The notes beneath the pieces are model-generated. The model was not told the origin of the DNA, did no database searches, and saw only the letters and a list, made by a program, of their open reading frames with translations. Shown in pieces: positions 33,949-45,829 of a DNA stretch of 64,000 nt. This DNA comes from Thermothelomyces thermophilus ATCC 42464 (lineage: Eukaryota > Ascomycota > Sordariomycetes > Sordariales > Chaetomiaceae): contig NC_016474.1 of NCBI RefSeq assembly GCF_000226095.1, positions 3,782,001 through 3,846,000 of the forward strand, given 5' to 3'. The number at the start of each line of letters is the position of its first letter. The first letter of the stretch is position 1. The translations under genes and the position numbers were made by a program.

Positions 33949-34370
33949 TATCACGGAAATATACATGTAGGACGCCGCCTAAGCCACCTCCCCCGACAGG
34001 CCAATAGGATAGCAGGCACGAACGGACTAATCAGGAAAGGATCACGCTTGGCAAAGTGATCCATACACTATAGGATCACTACCGTAGCCGTGATCCAGAT
34101 GGCAAAGGATCACTAGGTGAAGAGTGATCTCAGGATTATATATATATATAGATAGTCACTCGTTATGGTGGACTCTAGGAGTTCACCAGTGGTAACAATT
34201 ACAATCACAGTACTTATACTAAGCATTGCTGATTACTGTGAGAGGCAACTCTAAGTGTTGTTGTGAACCCTTTGGCTTTACCGAATCCCTCAGACGACCT
34301 ATACGCTTGTCCCGCTTAATCCACCTTCGTCTGAACCCTTTTAGAAGAAGTCTGAGTTGGGTTTGTCACA
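33949..34370 (+). repeat. E3 3' LTR (type B, 422 bp)
   Basis: Starts TATCACGG, ends GTTTGTCACA, then TAATA duplication. Preceded by the purine run GAAGGAGGGG and CATCG. Confidence 0.93.
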
Positions 34371-36578
34371 TAATAGCATAGTATAAGAGGAACTAGTATA
34401 AGAGACTACTATATCAAGACCTCTTGGCAGAAATATAGGAAATCGCCGCAATCTTTGGACGACGGCGGCAAGATAAGCAATTATAGATAATAGCACAATG
34501 GAAATAGTACAAAATGCTCGTACTAGTAGATAGTAGAGTAGAGATAAACCTAATTTCGCCGACACTTATAAATTAGCTATAGATACCCTAGAGAATGAAG
34601 CGGAAGTATAGTATAGTCAAAGGGCTATTTCTAATATAATAGGTATATAAGGAGACTAAACCAATCGACATTACTATAATAAGAAAGACTATAGTAGTTA
34701 TATTTAGCATTATAGATATAGGTAATAACAAAGATATAATATTAGGGTTACTATAATATAAAGATTATAACTTGGATATTAGCTAAAAGAATAATAGCTA
34801 CTTACGACCCTAAATGGAGTTATATTCGACTAGCGAGATAGGGAGTATATAAGGATCGCGAGCAGACAATACTTAAAGAAAGGCATATCCTATAGATCTA
34901 CCGCAAGAGACAAGCAGTAGTAGGCAGACTACTACAGACTCTAGAAGAAGCAGTATAACGACACTAACGTTACAATAGGAGGAACAAGCTAAACCGCCAA
35001 TAGCTGTTTTTTCTATTGACGAATACGGAGCACTATAATTAGAGTAGTAGGTTAAGATAGAAGAAATTGCTAGCATTACTATAGATAGAACCAAGTTTAT
35101 ATACTATTAGAAAACCAAGAAACGAGACAAGATTAGGGAAGTACTAAAGGAATACGAAGGATACCTAGCATTTGAACCGAAATATCTAGAAGGATTACCA
35201 GAATATAGCCTATAGGATTATAAGATTAAGCTTAAGGAAGGAGTATAACTAAAGTTCTTTAAGATTTACTATATAAGCTAGATATAGAACGAAGAACTTA
35301 AGCGATATTTGGAAGAGAACCTTCGAAGAGGATATATCTGCCTATCGATATCGTTAGTAGGCTACCTAATCCCATTTATACCTAAGAAAGACGGAAAGCT
35401 ATAGTTATATATCGACTATTAGCAACTTAACGAACAGACTATAAAGAATTGATACCTGTTATTACTAATCTTACGGCTCTAGAATTGGTTAGCAGGAGCC
35501 TAATATTTTATATATCTTAACTTGCTATCGGCCTATAACTATATATAGATTAAAGAAGGCGACGAGTAGAAAACGGCCTTTAGGACACCCTATAGCTACT
35601 ATAAGTACCTTGTCATGCCATTTAGACTTATAAACGCGCCGGCAACATTCTAAGCCCTAATTGATTAAGCGATCTAACCCTTTCTTGACAAATTTACGGT
35701 ATATTATCTTGACAATATACTTATCTTCTCTAAGACGATAGACAAATACCGGAAGTACGTAAAAGCAGTACTAGACGCGCTACACGCGTATAAACTATTA
35801 GTTAATAAAGAAAAGAGCAAATTCCACGTTAGGAAAATGGTATTTCTAGGATATAAGATATCCCTAGGACAAATTTGGATAGAACCTTTAAAGGTCAAAG
35901 CTATTAAGGAGTAGCTATAACTAACGATAGTAACGGAAATACAAAGCTTTATCGGATTTATAAATTTCTATTAAATGTTTATTAGGAACTTTAAAGTAAT
36001 CGTACGACCTTTATACGAACTTACTAAGAAGAGTACTAAATTCCAATAGGAAAAGCAATATAAGCAAGCATTTATATAGATCTATAACGCCATTACTAAA
36101 GATCTAGTACTAGTACTACTAGACCTTAAGAAGCTATTTGAGGTAGAAACGGACGCTTTAGACTATACTATTAGAGGACAATTAGGATAACGAGATAGAC
36201 AAGGGAAGCTATATCTTATAGCCTTCTTTTCAAAGAAGCTTAATAGACTATGTCTTAATTATCCAATCTATAATAAGGAACTACTTACAATTGTCGAAGC
36301 TTTTAAGGAATGGCGACTATACCTTAGTGGTATAATTAAACCGGTATAAGTATATATAGATTATAAGAACCTATGATACTTTACAACGATAAAGGAGCTT
36401 AATAGACGACAAATACAATAGGTAAAATTCCTTGTAGAATTTAATTTTGAGATTTGCTATAAGAAGGGCAAAGAGAACGTATAAGTAGATGCTTTAAGCC
36501 GACAAACAGATTATACGGAAGGACAAATAGGAACGATACTACCATTATTTAAGGAATAGACAGACGGAACGCTATATC

Positions 36579-37011
36579 TGTCACAATTCGACCGTATAAG
36601 GCGACCTGACAAGGCACACAGAACCAATCAGGAACCGCAAGACCTAAGGACCAATCAGGAAGTGATCGCAGTGATCGCACTTCGATCAAGGCAAACACCC
36701 GAACAATGATCGAAGGATCGTAGCAGCAATTATACGATCGGAATCTAAGGGAACACTTAGGAATGAAGGAACCAGACAAGTATATTAGATAGCTAGTCAC
36801 TCGTTATAGTAGACTCTAGGAGTTCACCAGTGGTAACAATCACAATTATAGTACTTATACCAAGCATTGTTAATTACTGTAAGAGACAACTCTAAGTGTT
36901 GTTATAAACCCTTTAGCTTCACCAAATCCCTTAGACAACCTGCCTACTTGTCCCGCCTAATCTACCTCCGTCTAGACCCTTTTAGAAGAAATCTAAGTTA
37001 GGTTTGTTATA
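36579..37011 (+). repeat. E4 5' LTR (type C, 433 bp)
   Basis: Starts TGTCACAATTCGACCGTATA; the upstream half is unlike types A and B (contains repeated TGATCGCA). The downstream half from about 36790 is shared. Contains AGTGGTAACAA (36827-36837). Ends GTTTGTTATA. Confidence 0.92.
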
Positions 37012-37038
37012 CGTTATTACCACTCCCTTTGTTCTATT

Positions 37039-39300
37039 ATGGTTCAGAACAGAGGTGACTTCGACCTTGACATCGATATAGCTACTAACGTCACGGCCAA
37101 ACAGCTGCTCGCTCAGCTTGGTCAACTCTAGCAGCGGATCTAGGAGTTAGACTAGAGAGATAAGGCTACTTAAGCTCGAATCAAGGAACTTGAGAACTGC
37201 GAAAAGTACTTGTAGAAGTTGGTTAACGAGGCCTATGCCAAAATCGAGGCACTTAAGGGCGCTAAAGCAAAGTATATTAAGATCGAACTACCTGGTAAAT
37301 ATAGAGGAACTAAGGAGGATCTTGTAGGATTCCTAATAAACCTCTGATCTTACTTCTAGCTTAATAATAACAAGTTTCCGGACGATAAAGCCAAAGTCCT
37401 CTATATAGCTATAAGGCTAGAGGGCAAGGTACTTAGATAGTTCGAGCCTATATAGAATGACTATCTTACGGAGGAAGACGAAGACGACTAAGACGTGTTT
37501 ATATAGGCAGTCTTCTAATCTTACGACCATTTCGAAGAAAAGCTTTAGAAGGTTTTTAGCGACAAAGATAAGAAGATTTATATATAAGAAAGACTTGCTA
37601 ATCTCCGACAGACTAAGTTAGTAGCCTCCTATACTATATAGTTTAGATAAGACATACTTAAGTCTTAGCTTAATAACGAGGCATTAATATAATTGTTCTA
37701 TAATGGTTTAAAGGAAAAGGTTAAGGACAAGCTATATAAGTACGATTAGCTTAAAACCCTAGACAAATATATCGTATAGGCCATTAGGATCGATGATCGA
37801 CTCTATATACAAGAGTAGTAGAAACGAGGACAAATAAATAGAACTATAGTTAAGGCTAACGACAAGAAAAAGCAAGCGTACATTAGTACCTTATATAGGA
37901 TATACCCTAGAGCTATAGATATAGACGTAGCATAGAAGTAGGACTAGAAGAAGATAACTAAAGACAAGTCTAATGTTACCTACTATAACTACGGAAAGAA
38001 AAGGCACTATAAGCGAGAATGCCGGAGCCTAAAGAAAGAATAGAAACCAGCCCTTAGAAAGGAAATTACAGCTATCGACGAAACCACTAAGGACGTTATC
38101 AAAGTAGTAGCCACAAGCTACGAAGACAGGGACAATGATATAGACAGTCTCGGACACGACAGTAATAGTAAAGACAAATAAGCACCGTACTCCGAGCTGG
38201 TCACTGTAGACCTAGAGATAGGTCTCGCCAAATAGGACATAGCAGGAGAGTATATACCGCTAATCTCGATTTTCCTAGCCTTGAGGTAGTAGGGTTCTAT
38301 AGTTACCTAGAGGCGGGATGGATTGTGGACAACCGACACCTAAGGAATCGAAAGACCTAGACCTAATGCTCTATTCCTCTAGGAATAAATCGAATGGTAC
38401 CGTAATAAAGTTTTCCGACTTAATATAGAACTGTACGAATGGGATAGGCGCTTGACTTGACTTACCTAGTAGAGCGATAAGATAAAGGACGAAATAAGGG
38501 AACTCCGACATATTATAGAAGCTATCAAAGGAGAATAGCCTGTGATATATAATGGACCTGATAGCTACACCGAGAATCTTGACGGCTAGTAACTTAGTAA
38601 TGATATATGGAACCTGGAATACTAGTTTATATACGCGAACCGCGGAAAAGACGAGCGTACGTAGGAAAGCTACTAGAAGAAATACTCCTATCTTAGTATT
38701 AGAGTACCTACGGTCTATATATAATAGGAAGGATTTAGGAAAGAATTCTAATACCTCCTAGGTAACGCCACGCAACTATACCCTTAACACGAGGTATATG
38801 TATAAGTGCTTTGGTTCTAGTATATAGTATACAAATACTAATACCACTTCTATAATAAATTCGAAAATAATTACTAGCCGACCTGACAAGGAAATGAGGA
38901 CGGAAGCTTATACCCTATAGAATAGGTCTACGATATAAGAAACAGAGCGGCCGAATTGCTCTAGAAGATCAAAGCCCGCAATTCAGAAGGCATCACGATA
39001 GTTCTAAAACGAGCCTAGCCTAGGCACTGCAGAACCGGACGAGACATATAGGACTTGTACTAGAGCAACGATTGCCTCTATCACACGGACGAAAAGAAAT
39101 TGCAAATTCGGGAGCTTCAGATGAAGCTATGGCACGTACGACAGAAAGCAGAACGGACCTAATGGTAGGAAGCTATAAGCACTCAATGGCTCATAGAAAT
39201 GAGCACGATTAATAAAGCTACTATTAGCCGAACAACCAAAGAGGTTAGTACTAACCTAGGAAACGGGTTAGGGCCCTTCGAGGGGCCTAAAAACCATTAA
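37039..39300 (+). pseudogene. gag: E4 gag (753 codons)
   Basis: ATG 37039 (MVQNRGDFDLDID) to TAA 39298-39300, the same codon count as E2 and E3. Zinc-knuckle remnant near 37978-38030, followed by the long extension. Numerous TAG/TAA. Confidence 0.82.
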
Positions 39301-42300
39301 CGCCTATATAGCGGCAAGTAGTAGCGTAGTATAGGAGGAACTAGCGTAAGAAACCACTATATCGAGACCTCCTAGTAGAAATATAGGAAATCGCCGCAAT
39401 CTTTAGACGACGGCGGCAAGATAAGCGACTATAGATAATAGCATAATAGAGATAGCACGAAATGCTCGTATTAGTAGATAGTGGAGCAGAGATAAACCTG
39501 ATTTCGCCGACACTTATAAATTAGCTACGGATACCCTAGAGAATGAAGCGGAAGTATAGCATAGTCAAAGGGCTATTTCCGACATAATAGGTATATAAGG
39601 AGACTAAACCGATCGACATTACTATGGTAAGAAAAACCATAGTAGTTATATTTAGTATTATAGATATAGGCAACGACAAAGATATAATATTAGGGTTACT
39701 ATAGTATGAAGATTATAACCCGGACATTAGCTAGAAGAATGGTAGCTACCTACGACCCCGAACGGAGTTATATTTGACTAGCAAGATAGGGAGCGTACAA
39801 GGATCGCGAGCGGACAATGCTTAGGGGAAGGCATATCCTACGGATCTACCGTAAGAGATAGACAATAGTAGGCAGACTACTACAGACTCTAGAAGAGGCG
39901 GTATAACAACATCGATATCGTAATAGGAGGAACAAGCCAAATCGCCGATAGCTGTTCTCTCTGTTAATGAATACGGAGCACTGCAATTAGAGTAGTAGGT
40001 TAAGATAGGAGAAATCGCTAGTATCGCTATAGACGGAACCAAGTTCGTATACTATTAGAAAACCGAGAGACAAGACAAGACTAGGGAAGTACCGAAAGAA
40101 TACAAAGGATACCTAGCATTCGAACCGAAGTATCTAGAAGGATTACTAGAACATGGCCTATAGGATTACAAAATCAAGCTTAAGGAAAGAGTACGACTAA
40201 AGTTCTTTAAGATTTACTATACGAGCTAGATATAGAACGAAGAACTTAAGCAATATTTAGAGGAGAACCTTCGAAGAGGACATATCTGCTTGTCGATATT
40301 GCTAGCAGGCTACCTAATCCTATTTGTGCCTAAGAAAGACGGAAAGCTACGGTTATATGTTAACTATCGGTAACTTAACGAACAGACCGTGAAAAATCGA
40401 TACCCGTTACCGCTAATCTCACGGCTCTAAGATCAGTTAGCAAGAGCCTAATATTTTACGCGTCTTGACTTGCTATCGGCCTATAACTATATATAGATCA
40501 AAGAAGGTAACAAGTGGAAAACGGCCTTTAGGACACCCTATAGCCACTATAAGTACCTTGTCATGCTATTCAGACTTACAAACGCGCCGGCAACGTTCCA
40601 AGCCCTGATTGATCAAGCTATCCGACCCTTTCTCGACAAATTTATAGTATGTTATCTCGACAATATACTTATCTTCTCTAAGACGATAGACGAATACTAG
40701 AAGTATATAAAAGCAGTATTAGACACGCTATATACATACAAGCTATTAGTTAACAAGGAAAAGAGCAAATTCTATATTAGGAAGATAGTCTTTTTAGGAT
40801 ACGAAATATCCCTAGGATAAATTCGGATAGAACCTTTAAAGGTTAAAGCTATCAAAAATTAGCTACGACCAACATTAGTTACAGAAGTATAAAGCTTCAT
40901 CGGATTTACAAACTTCTACCAGATATTTATTAGGAACTTTAGAGCGATTGTACGACCTTTATATAAACTTACCAAGAAGAACGCTAAATTCCAATGGGAA
41001 GAGCGACATGAGCAAGCATTTACATAGATCCGCGATGCCATTACTAAGGACCTAATACTAGTACTACCAGACCCTAAGAAGCCATTCGAGGTAGAAACGG
41101 ACGCTTTAGACTACGCCATCGGAGGACAATTGGGATAACGAGACAAACAAGGGAAGCTATATCCTATAACCTTCTTTTTAAAGAAGCTCGATAGACTATA
41201 TCTTAATTATCTAATCTATAATAAGGAACTACTTGCGATTATCGAAGCCTTTAAGGAATGGCGACTATACCTTAGTGGTACGATTGAACTAGTATAAGTA
41301 TATATAGATTATAAGAACCTACGATACTTTATAACGATAAAGGAACTTAATAGACGACAAATACGATAGGCAGAATTCCTCACGGAATTTAACTTCGAGA
41401 TCTACTATAAGAAGGGCAAAGAAAACATACAAGCGGACATTTTAAGCCGATAAACGGATTATACAAAAGGACAAACGGGAACAATACTACCGTTGTTTAA
41501 GGAACAAACAGACGGAACGCTACATCACGAAACGTAGACACCTGTAAAAGATGATCTACTTGACTTATTCCTAGAATGCTACGTAATCTTTCGAGAAGAA
41601 AGGATTAACGAGGCATAGTATCAAGCAACACCTAGACTAGTGGTACCTAACGGAGTAGAAGAAAGAGATAGGAAACTTTGGTACCAAGGCAAAGCATATA
41701 TCTATGACTAGGATCAATAGCTGCAGATGATTCGAGAACTCTACAAGTCGAAACTCGAAGGATACAAAGGAGTTACAAAGACTGTCGTATAAGTCAAGAA
41801 ACACTACGACTTTCCACAGTTAATGGCACGGGTTAAGGAAGTCGTACGGAGCTATGACATCTGCAATCGAAGCAAAACGGTATAACACAAGCTATATAGG
41901 CTACTTTAGCTACTATTAATAGCTGACAAACTATAAAGCTTAGTTACGATAGACTTTATTACGAAGCTGCTAGAATCTAAGGATATAACTATAGGAGTAA
42001 TCTACGATAGTATTCTTACTATAATAGATCGCCTGACTAAATAGGCATACTTCTTTCCCTATAAGGAGTTATAGATAGCTAAACAGCTAGCAGATGTGAT
42101 CTATTGGCAGGTTGCATTAGTGTATGCTTGGCCACAAGAATGGATCACCGACAGAGATACGAAGTTTATATCGAAGTTCTGGCAAGCGTTAATATAACAA
42201 TTAGGCGTCAATAGCAAGCTATTAACGGTATATTACCTACAGACTAACAGACAAACGGAGCGACTAAACTAAGTTATTAAGCAGTACCTCCGCTCTTACA

Positions 42301-42998
42301 TTAACTATTAGCAAGACGACTAGGTTATACTATTACCAATAGTATAACTCGCTTATAACATGATACTAACGGAAACGACTAAAGTTATACCATTCTTTGC
42401 AAACTACAGATATAAAGCAGACCTTAGGCAAGGACTAGAGGTTATAGTGCCAAGAGCAGCAGTCAAAGCAGAATAAATATACGCACTATATAAAAAGCTT
42501 AAAAAGGAACTCGAGTTTGTCAAGACTAGAATAAAGAACTACTATAACAAATATAGGCTCAAGGGACCTTGCCTAGAGAGGGGAGACAAAGTCTACCTAA
42601 TCGCATGAAACTTATAAACCAAATGACTAAGTACGAAGCTAGACTTCAAGAAGGTTAGACCCTTCGTTATCAAAGAACGAATTTCGATATCTAACTACCG
42701 ACTATCGTTACCGTCATCTATATAACTATAGATAGATGTTTTTTATATTTCGCTTCTCGAACTAGTACCGAAAAACGCCAAGGTTGCCACACACATCGAA
42801 GTAGAAGACAAGGAAGAAGAATAGGACGTCAAAGAAATTCTAGATTTACGTATCATTAACGGAGAACTATAGTACCTAGTCAAATAGCTTGATTTTAGAC
42901 TAGAAGACAACTTATAGGAACTAGTTAAGAACCTAAGTTACCCTAAGAAACTTTAGCAGTTCTACTAGAGGAACCCTAACTGACCGAAAGCGATAGAC
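39280..42998 (+). pseudogene. pol: E4 pol, including chromodomain remnant
   Basis: -1 frame relative to gag. Protease LVDSGAEINLI, RT YLDN, RNase H, integrase and a chromodomain remnant (about 42820-42950). The exact end is not clear; it overlaps the antisense accessory gene. Confidence 0.78.
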
Positions 42999-43566
42999 CC
43001 GAAACCAACCCGAAATCGGCTAGCAAGGACAGATCTAAAGGAACTTTAGAATATATAGAATCCCAAAGCTGTCCGAAATCGGCGGACAAGCGAGACGGGG
43101 TCGAAGAAGGCGTAGTAGCCCTAGAAGCCTCCGCTGCCGCCGCCGCTTTAGCCTCCTCACGTTCCACTCGCTCTAACTCCTCTATACTATCGATACCCTA
43201 AGCAATAGCCCTTATCATCTTCTTAAACTACATTCGCTTCTGTTTCCGGAGACGAAGGACCTGCTCCTTAGCAGCTATAAGCTTATCCTTAAGTTTTTAA
43301 TACTAAGCCGTAATAGACTAAAGCTAAGCAGGAGAAACGCTAAGAACATTATAATTCGAACGCTTATTATGAATGTACTCTATATATTAAGAAGAATTGC
43401 TTTTTGAAACCTTATATAAACTAAGGCCTTTAGACTTATATAGCATATAAGGACGTATCGTTAAAAGATTATCTAAGGAAAGAATTACGGCTAGGAGATA
43501 ATTAGCATAAAGAGTCGACGTAGCAGGCTTAGACTTCGACTTCTTTCTTATATAATTAGTTATCTT
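42976..43566 (-). pseudogene. E4 antisense accessory gene (type C)
   Basis: Homologue of the E6 frame 50059-50646. A clean piece remains at 43167-42976 (EREEAKAAAAAEASRATTPSS, then LDLSLLADFGLVSGLSLSVS). The upstream part is broken by stops; start placed by comparison with E6, approximate. Confidence 0.6.
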
Positions 43567-43700
43567 AGCGATATTATAAAAGAAAGAGAAGAGGGGGGGG
43601 ACTAAGGAATATAACTATATATAAGCAGGGGGGGGGTATTGGTATTATTTAAAATAGACCTAAGTCTTTCGAGGACGAAAGACCTAGGGGAGGGGCATCG

Positions 43701-44133
43701 TGTCACGATTTGACTGTATAAGGCGACCCGACAAGGCATACGGAACCAATCAGGAACTGCAAGACCTAAGGACCAATTAGGAAGTGATCGCAGTGATCGC
43801 ACTTCGATCAAGGCAAACACCTAAACAATGATCGAAGGATCGTAGCAGCAATTACACAATCGGAATCTAAGGGAACACTTAGAAATGAAGGAACTAGACA
43901 AGTATATTAGATAGCTAGTCACTTATTATGGTAGACTCTAGGAGTTTACCAGTAGTAATAATCACAATTACAGTACTTATACTAAGCATTGTTGATTATT
44001 GTAAGAGATAACTCTAAGTGTTATTATGAACCCTTTGGCTTTACCGAATCCCTTAGACGACCTGCCTGCTTATCCCGCCTAATCTACCTCTGTCTGGACC
44101 CTTTCAGAAGAAGTCTGAGTTAGGTTTGTTATA
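43701..44133 (+). repeat. E4 3' LTR (type C, 433 bp)
   Basis: Starts TGTCACGATTTGACTGTATA, ends GTTTGTTATA; preceded by GGGGAGGGG and CATCG. Confidence 0.93.
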
Positions 44134-44960
44134 ATATCACGAAACGTAGATACCTATAGAAGATGATTTACTTAACTTATTCCTAGAGTATTATATAATC
44201 TTTCGAGAAGAAAGGACTAACGAGGTATAATATTAAGTAATATCTAGACTACTAGTACCTAATGGAGTAGAAGAAAGAGATAGGAAACTCTGGTACCGAG
44301 GTAAAGTATATATCTATAACTAGGATTAATAGCTACGGATGATTTGAGAACTCTATAAGTCGAAACTCGGAGGATATAAAGGAGTTACGAAGACTATCGT
44401 ATAAGTTAAGAAACACTATGACTTTCTATAGTTAACGGTATAAGTTAAGGAAGTCGTATGGAACTATAATATCTGTAACCAAAGCAAAACGGCACGATAT
44501 AAGCCATATAGGCTACTTTAGCCACTACTAATAGCTAATAAACTATAGAGCTTAGTTACGATAGACTTTATTACGAAGCTACTAAAATCTAAGGATATAG
44601 CTATAGGAGTAACCTATAATAGTATTCTTACTATAGTAGATTACCTAACTAAATAGATATACTTCTTTCCCTATAAGGAGTCCTAGATAGCTAAATAGCT
44701 AGTAGATATAATCTATTAGCAAGTTATATTAGTATATGCTTAGCCGTAAGAATAGATTACCGACAAAGATACCAAGTTCGTATTAAAGTTCTGGTAAGCG
44801 TTAATATAATAATTAGGCATTAATAGCAAGCTATTAATAGTATATTACCTATAGACTAATAGATAAATAGAGCGACTAAACCAAGTTATTAAGCAATACC
44901 TCCACTCTTACATTAACTACTAGTAAGATAATTAGGTTATACTATTACTAATAGTATAAC

Positions 44961-45386
44961 TGTGACGAACCTAGCTCAGACTTCTTCTGAAAGGGTTTAG
45001 ACGAAGGTAGATTAAGCGGGACAAGCAGGCAGGTCGTCTAAGGGATTCGGTGAAGCCAAAGGGTTTACAACAACACTAGAGTTATCTCTTACAGTAATTA
45101 GCAATACTTGGTATAAGTACTATGATTGTGATTGTTACCACTAGTGAACTCCCAGAGTCCACTATAACGAGTAACTATCTATATGTATATATAATCCTAG
45201 GATCACTAGCGGTCGTGGTAATCCTCCGTACTGGCTTACCTAGCTCACGACGTGAGCCAGTGATCCTCTACTGGGATCATTTCTTACCAAGTGTGATCCT
45301 GTCCTAATTGGTCTATCATTCTTCGGCTTGATTAGCCCGTTTGTGTCGGTGGTCTAGGCGGCAGCTGTATATATATTTCCGTGATA
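44961..45386 (-). repeat. E5 3' LTR (type A, 426 bp)
   Basis: On the + strand starts TGTGACGAACC and ends TTCCGTGATA; next to CGATGCCCTCTCTCC, the complement of the purine tract. Confidence 0.93.
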
Positions 45387-45512
45387 CGATGCCCTCTCTC
45401 CGAGGCTTTTGACCCGAAAGCCCTCTTTAGGTCTTTTCAAATAGCGCTAACATTCTTTTCCATGTATGCCTCGCAATTTTTCCCTTTTTCCGCACTGCTA
45501 GTGGCTAATAAG

Positions 45513-45829
45513 ATGGCAGATCGTATCTCTAAGCGCCGATCTTCGAAATCCTAACAGCACACCGCGCGAAGGAGCAGGGTTCCGAGCTATTTCGTCGAGG
45601 CATACAGTCTCTAGAGGAAATAGAGGCAGAAGAACGGAGGGTGTAGGATTCCAAGGCACGTGTTATTAGTAACATACGGTCCTAGGGTGCTAATGTCCTG
45701 TTTGACTGGTCCTCTTTAGGCCTAGATTTGTCGGAGGCCGACTTAGCCATTTTATCCGAGCCAGTGCTTACGGTCGATCCGGGTTCTAGTGGTAGAACTG
45801 TTCTAGTTTCTCAGGGCAGTTTAAATTCT
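45513..45829 (+). pseudogene. E5 antisense accessory gene with a ~340-bp internal deletion
   Basis: ATG 45513 opens MADRISKRRSSKS as in E2. Around 45567 the sequence jumps to EQGSELFRRGIQSLEEIEAEERR, losing the whole Cys-rich motif and the first coiled coil. The C-terminal tail (SSLGLDLSEADLAILSEPV) remains. Confidence 0.65.

Larger units (their letters stand above)
26842..34370 (+). mobile_element. E3: Ty3/gypsy chromovirus, type B LTR (7529 bp)
   Basis: LTRs of 422 bp. Target duplication TAATA at 26837-26841 and 34371-34375, in E1 only 94 bp of E1 sequence beyond the E2 insertion. Same internal plan as E2. The gag ATG is ATA, protease reads DSRAE, RT reads YLDN (about 30910), so it is inactive. 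Confidence 0.94.
36579..44133 (+). mobile_element. E4: Ty3/gypsy chromovirus, type C LTR (7555 bp)
   Basis: LTRs of 433 bp. Target duplication ATATC at 36574-36578 and 44134-44138, inside the pol of E1. Same plan as E2. Protease DSGAE is intact (about 39474-39491), RT reads YLDN (about 40657). Same length to the base as E6, the other type C copy. Confidence 0.95.
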
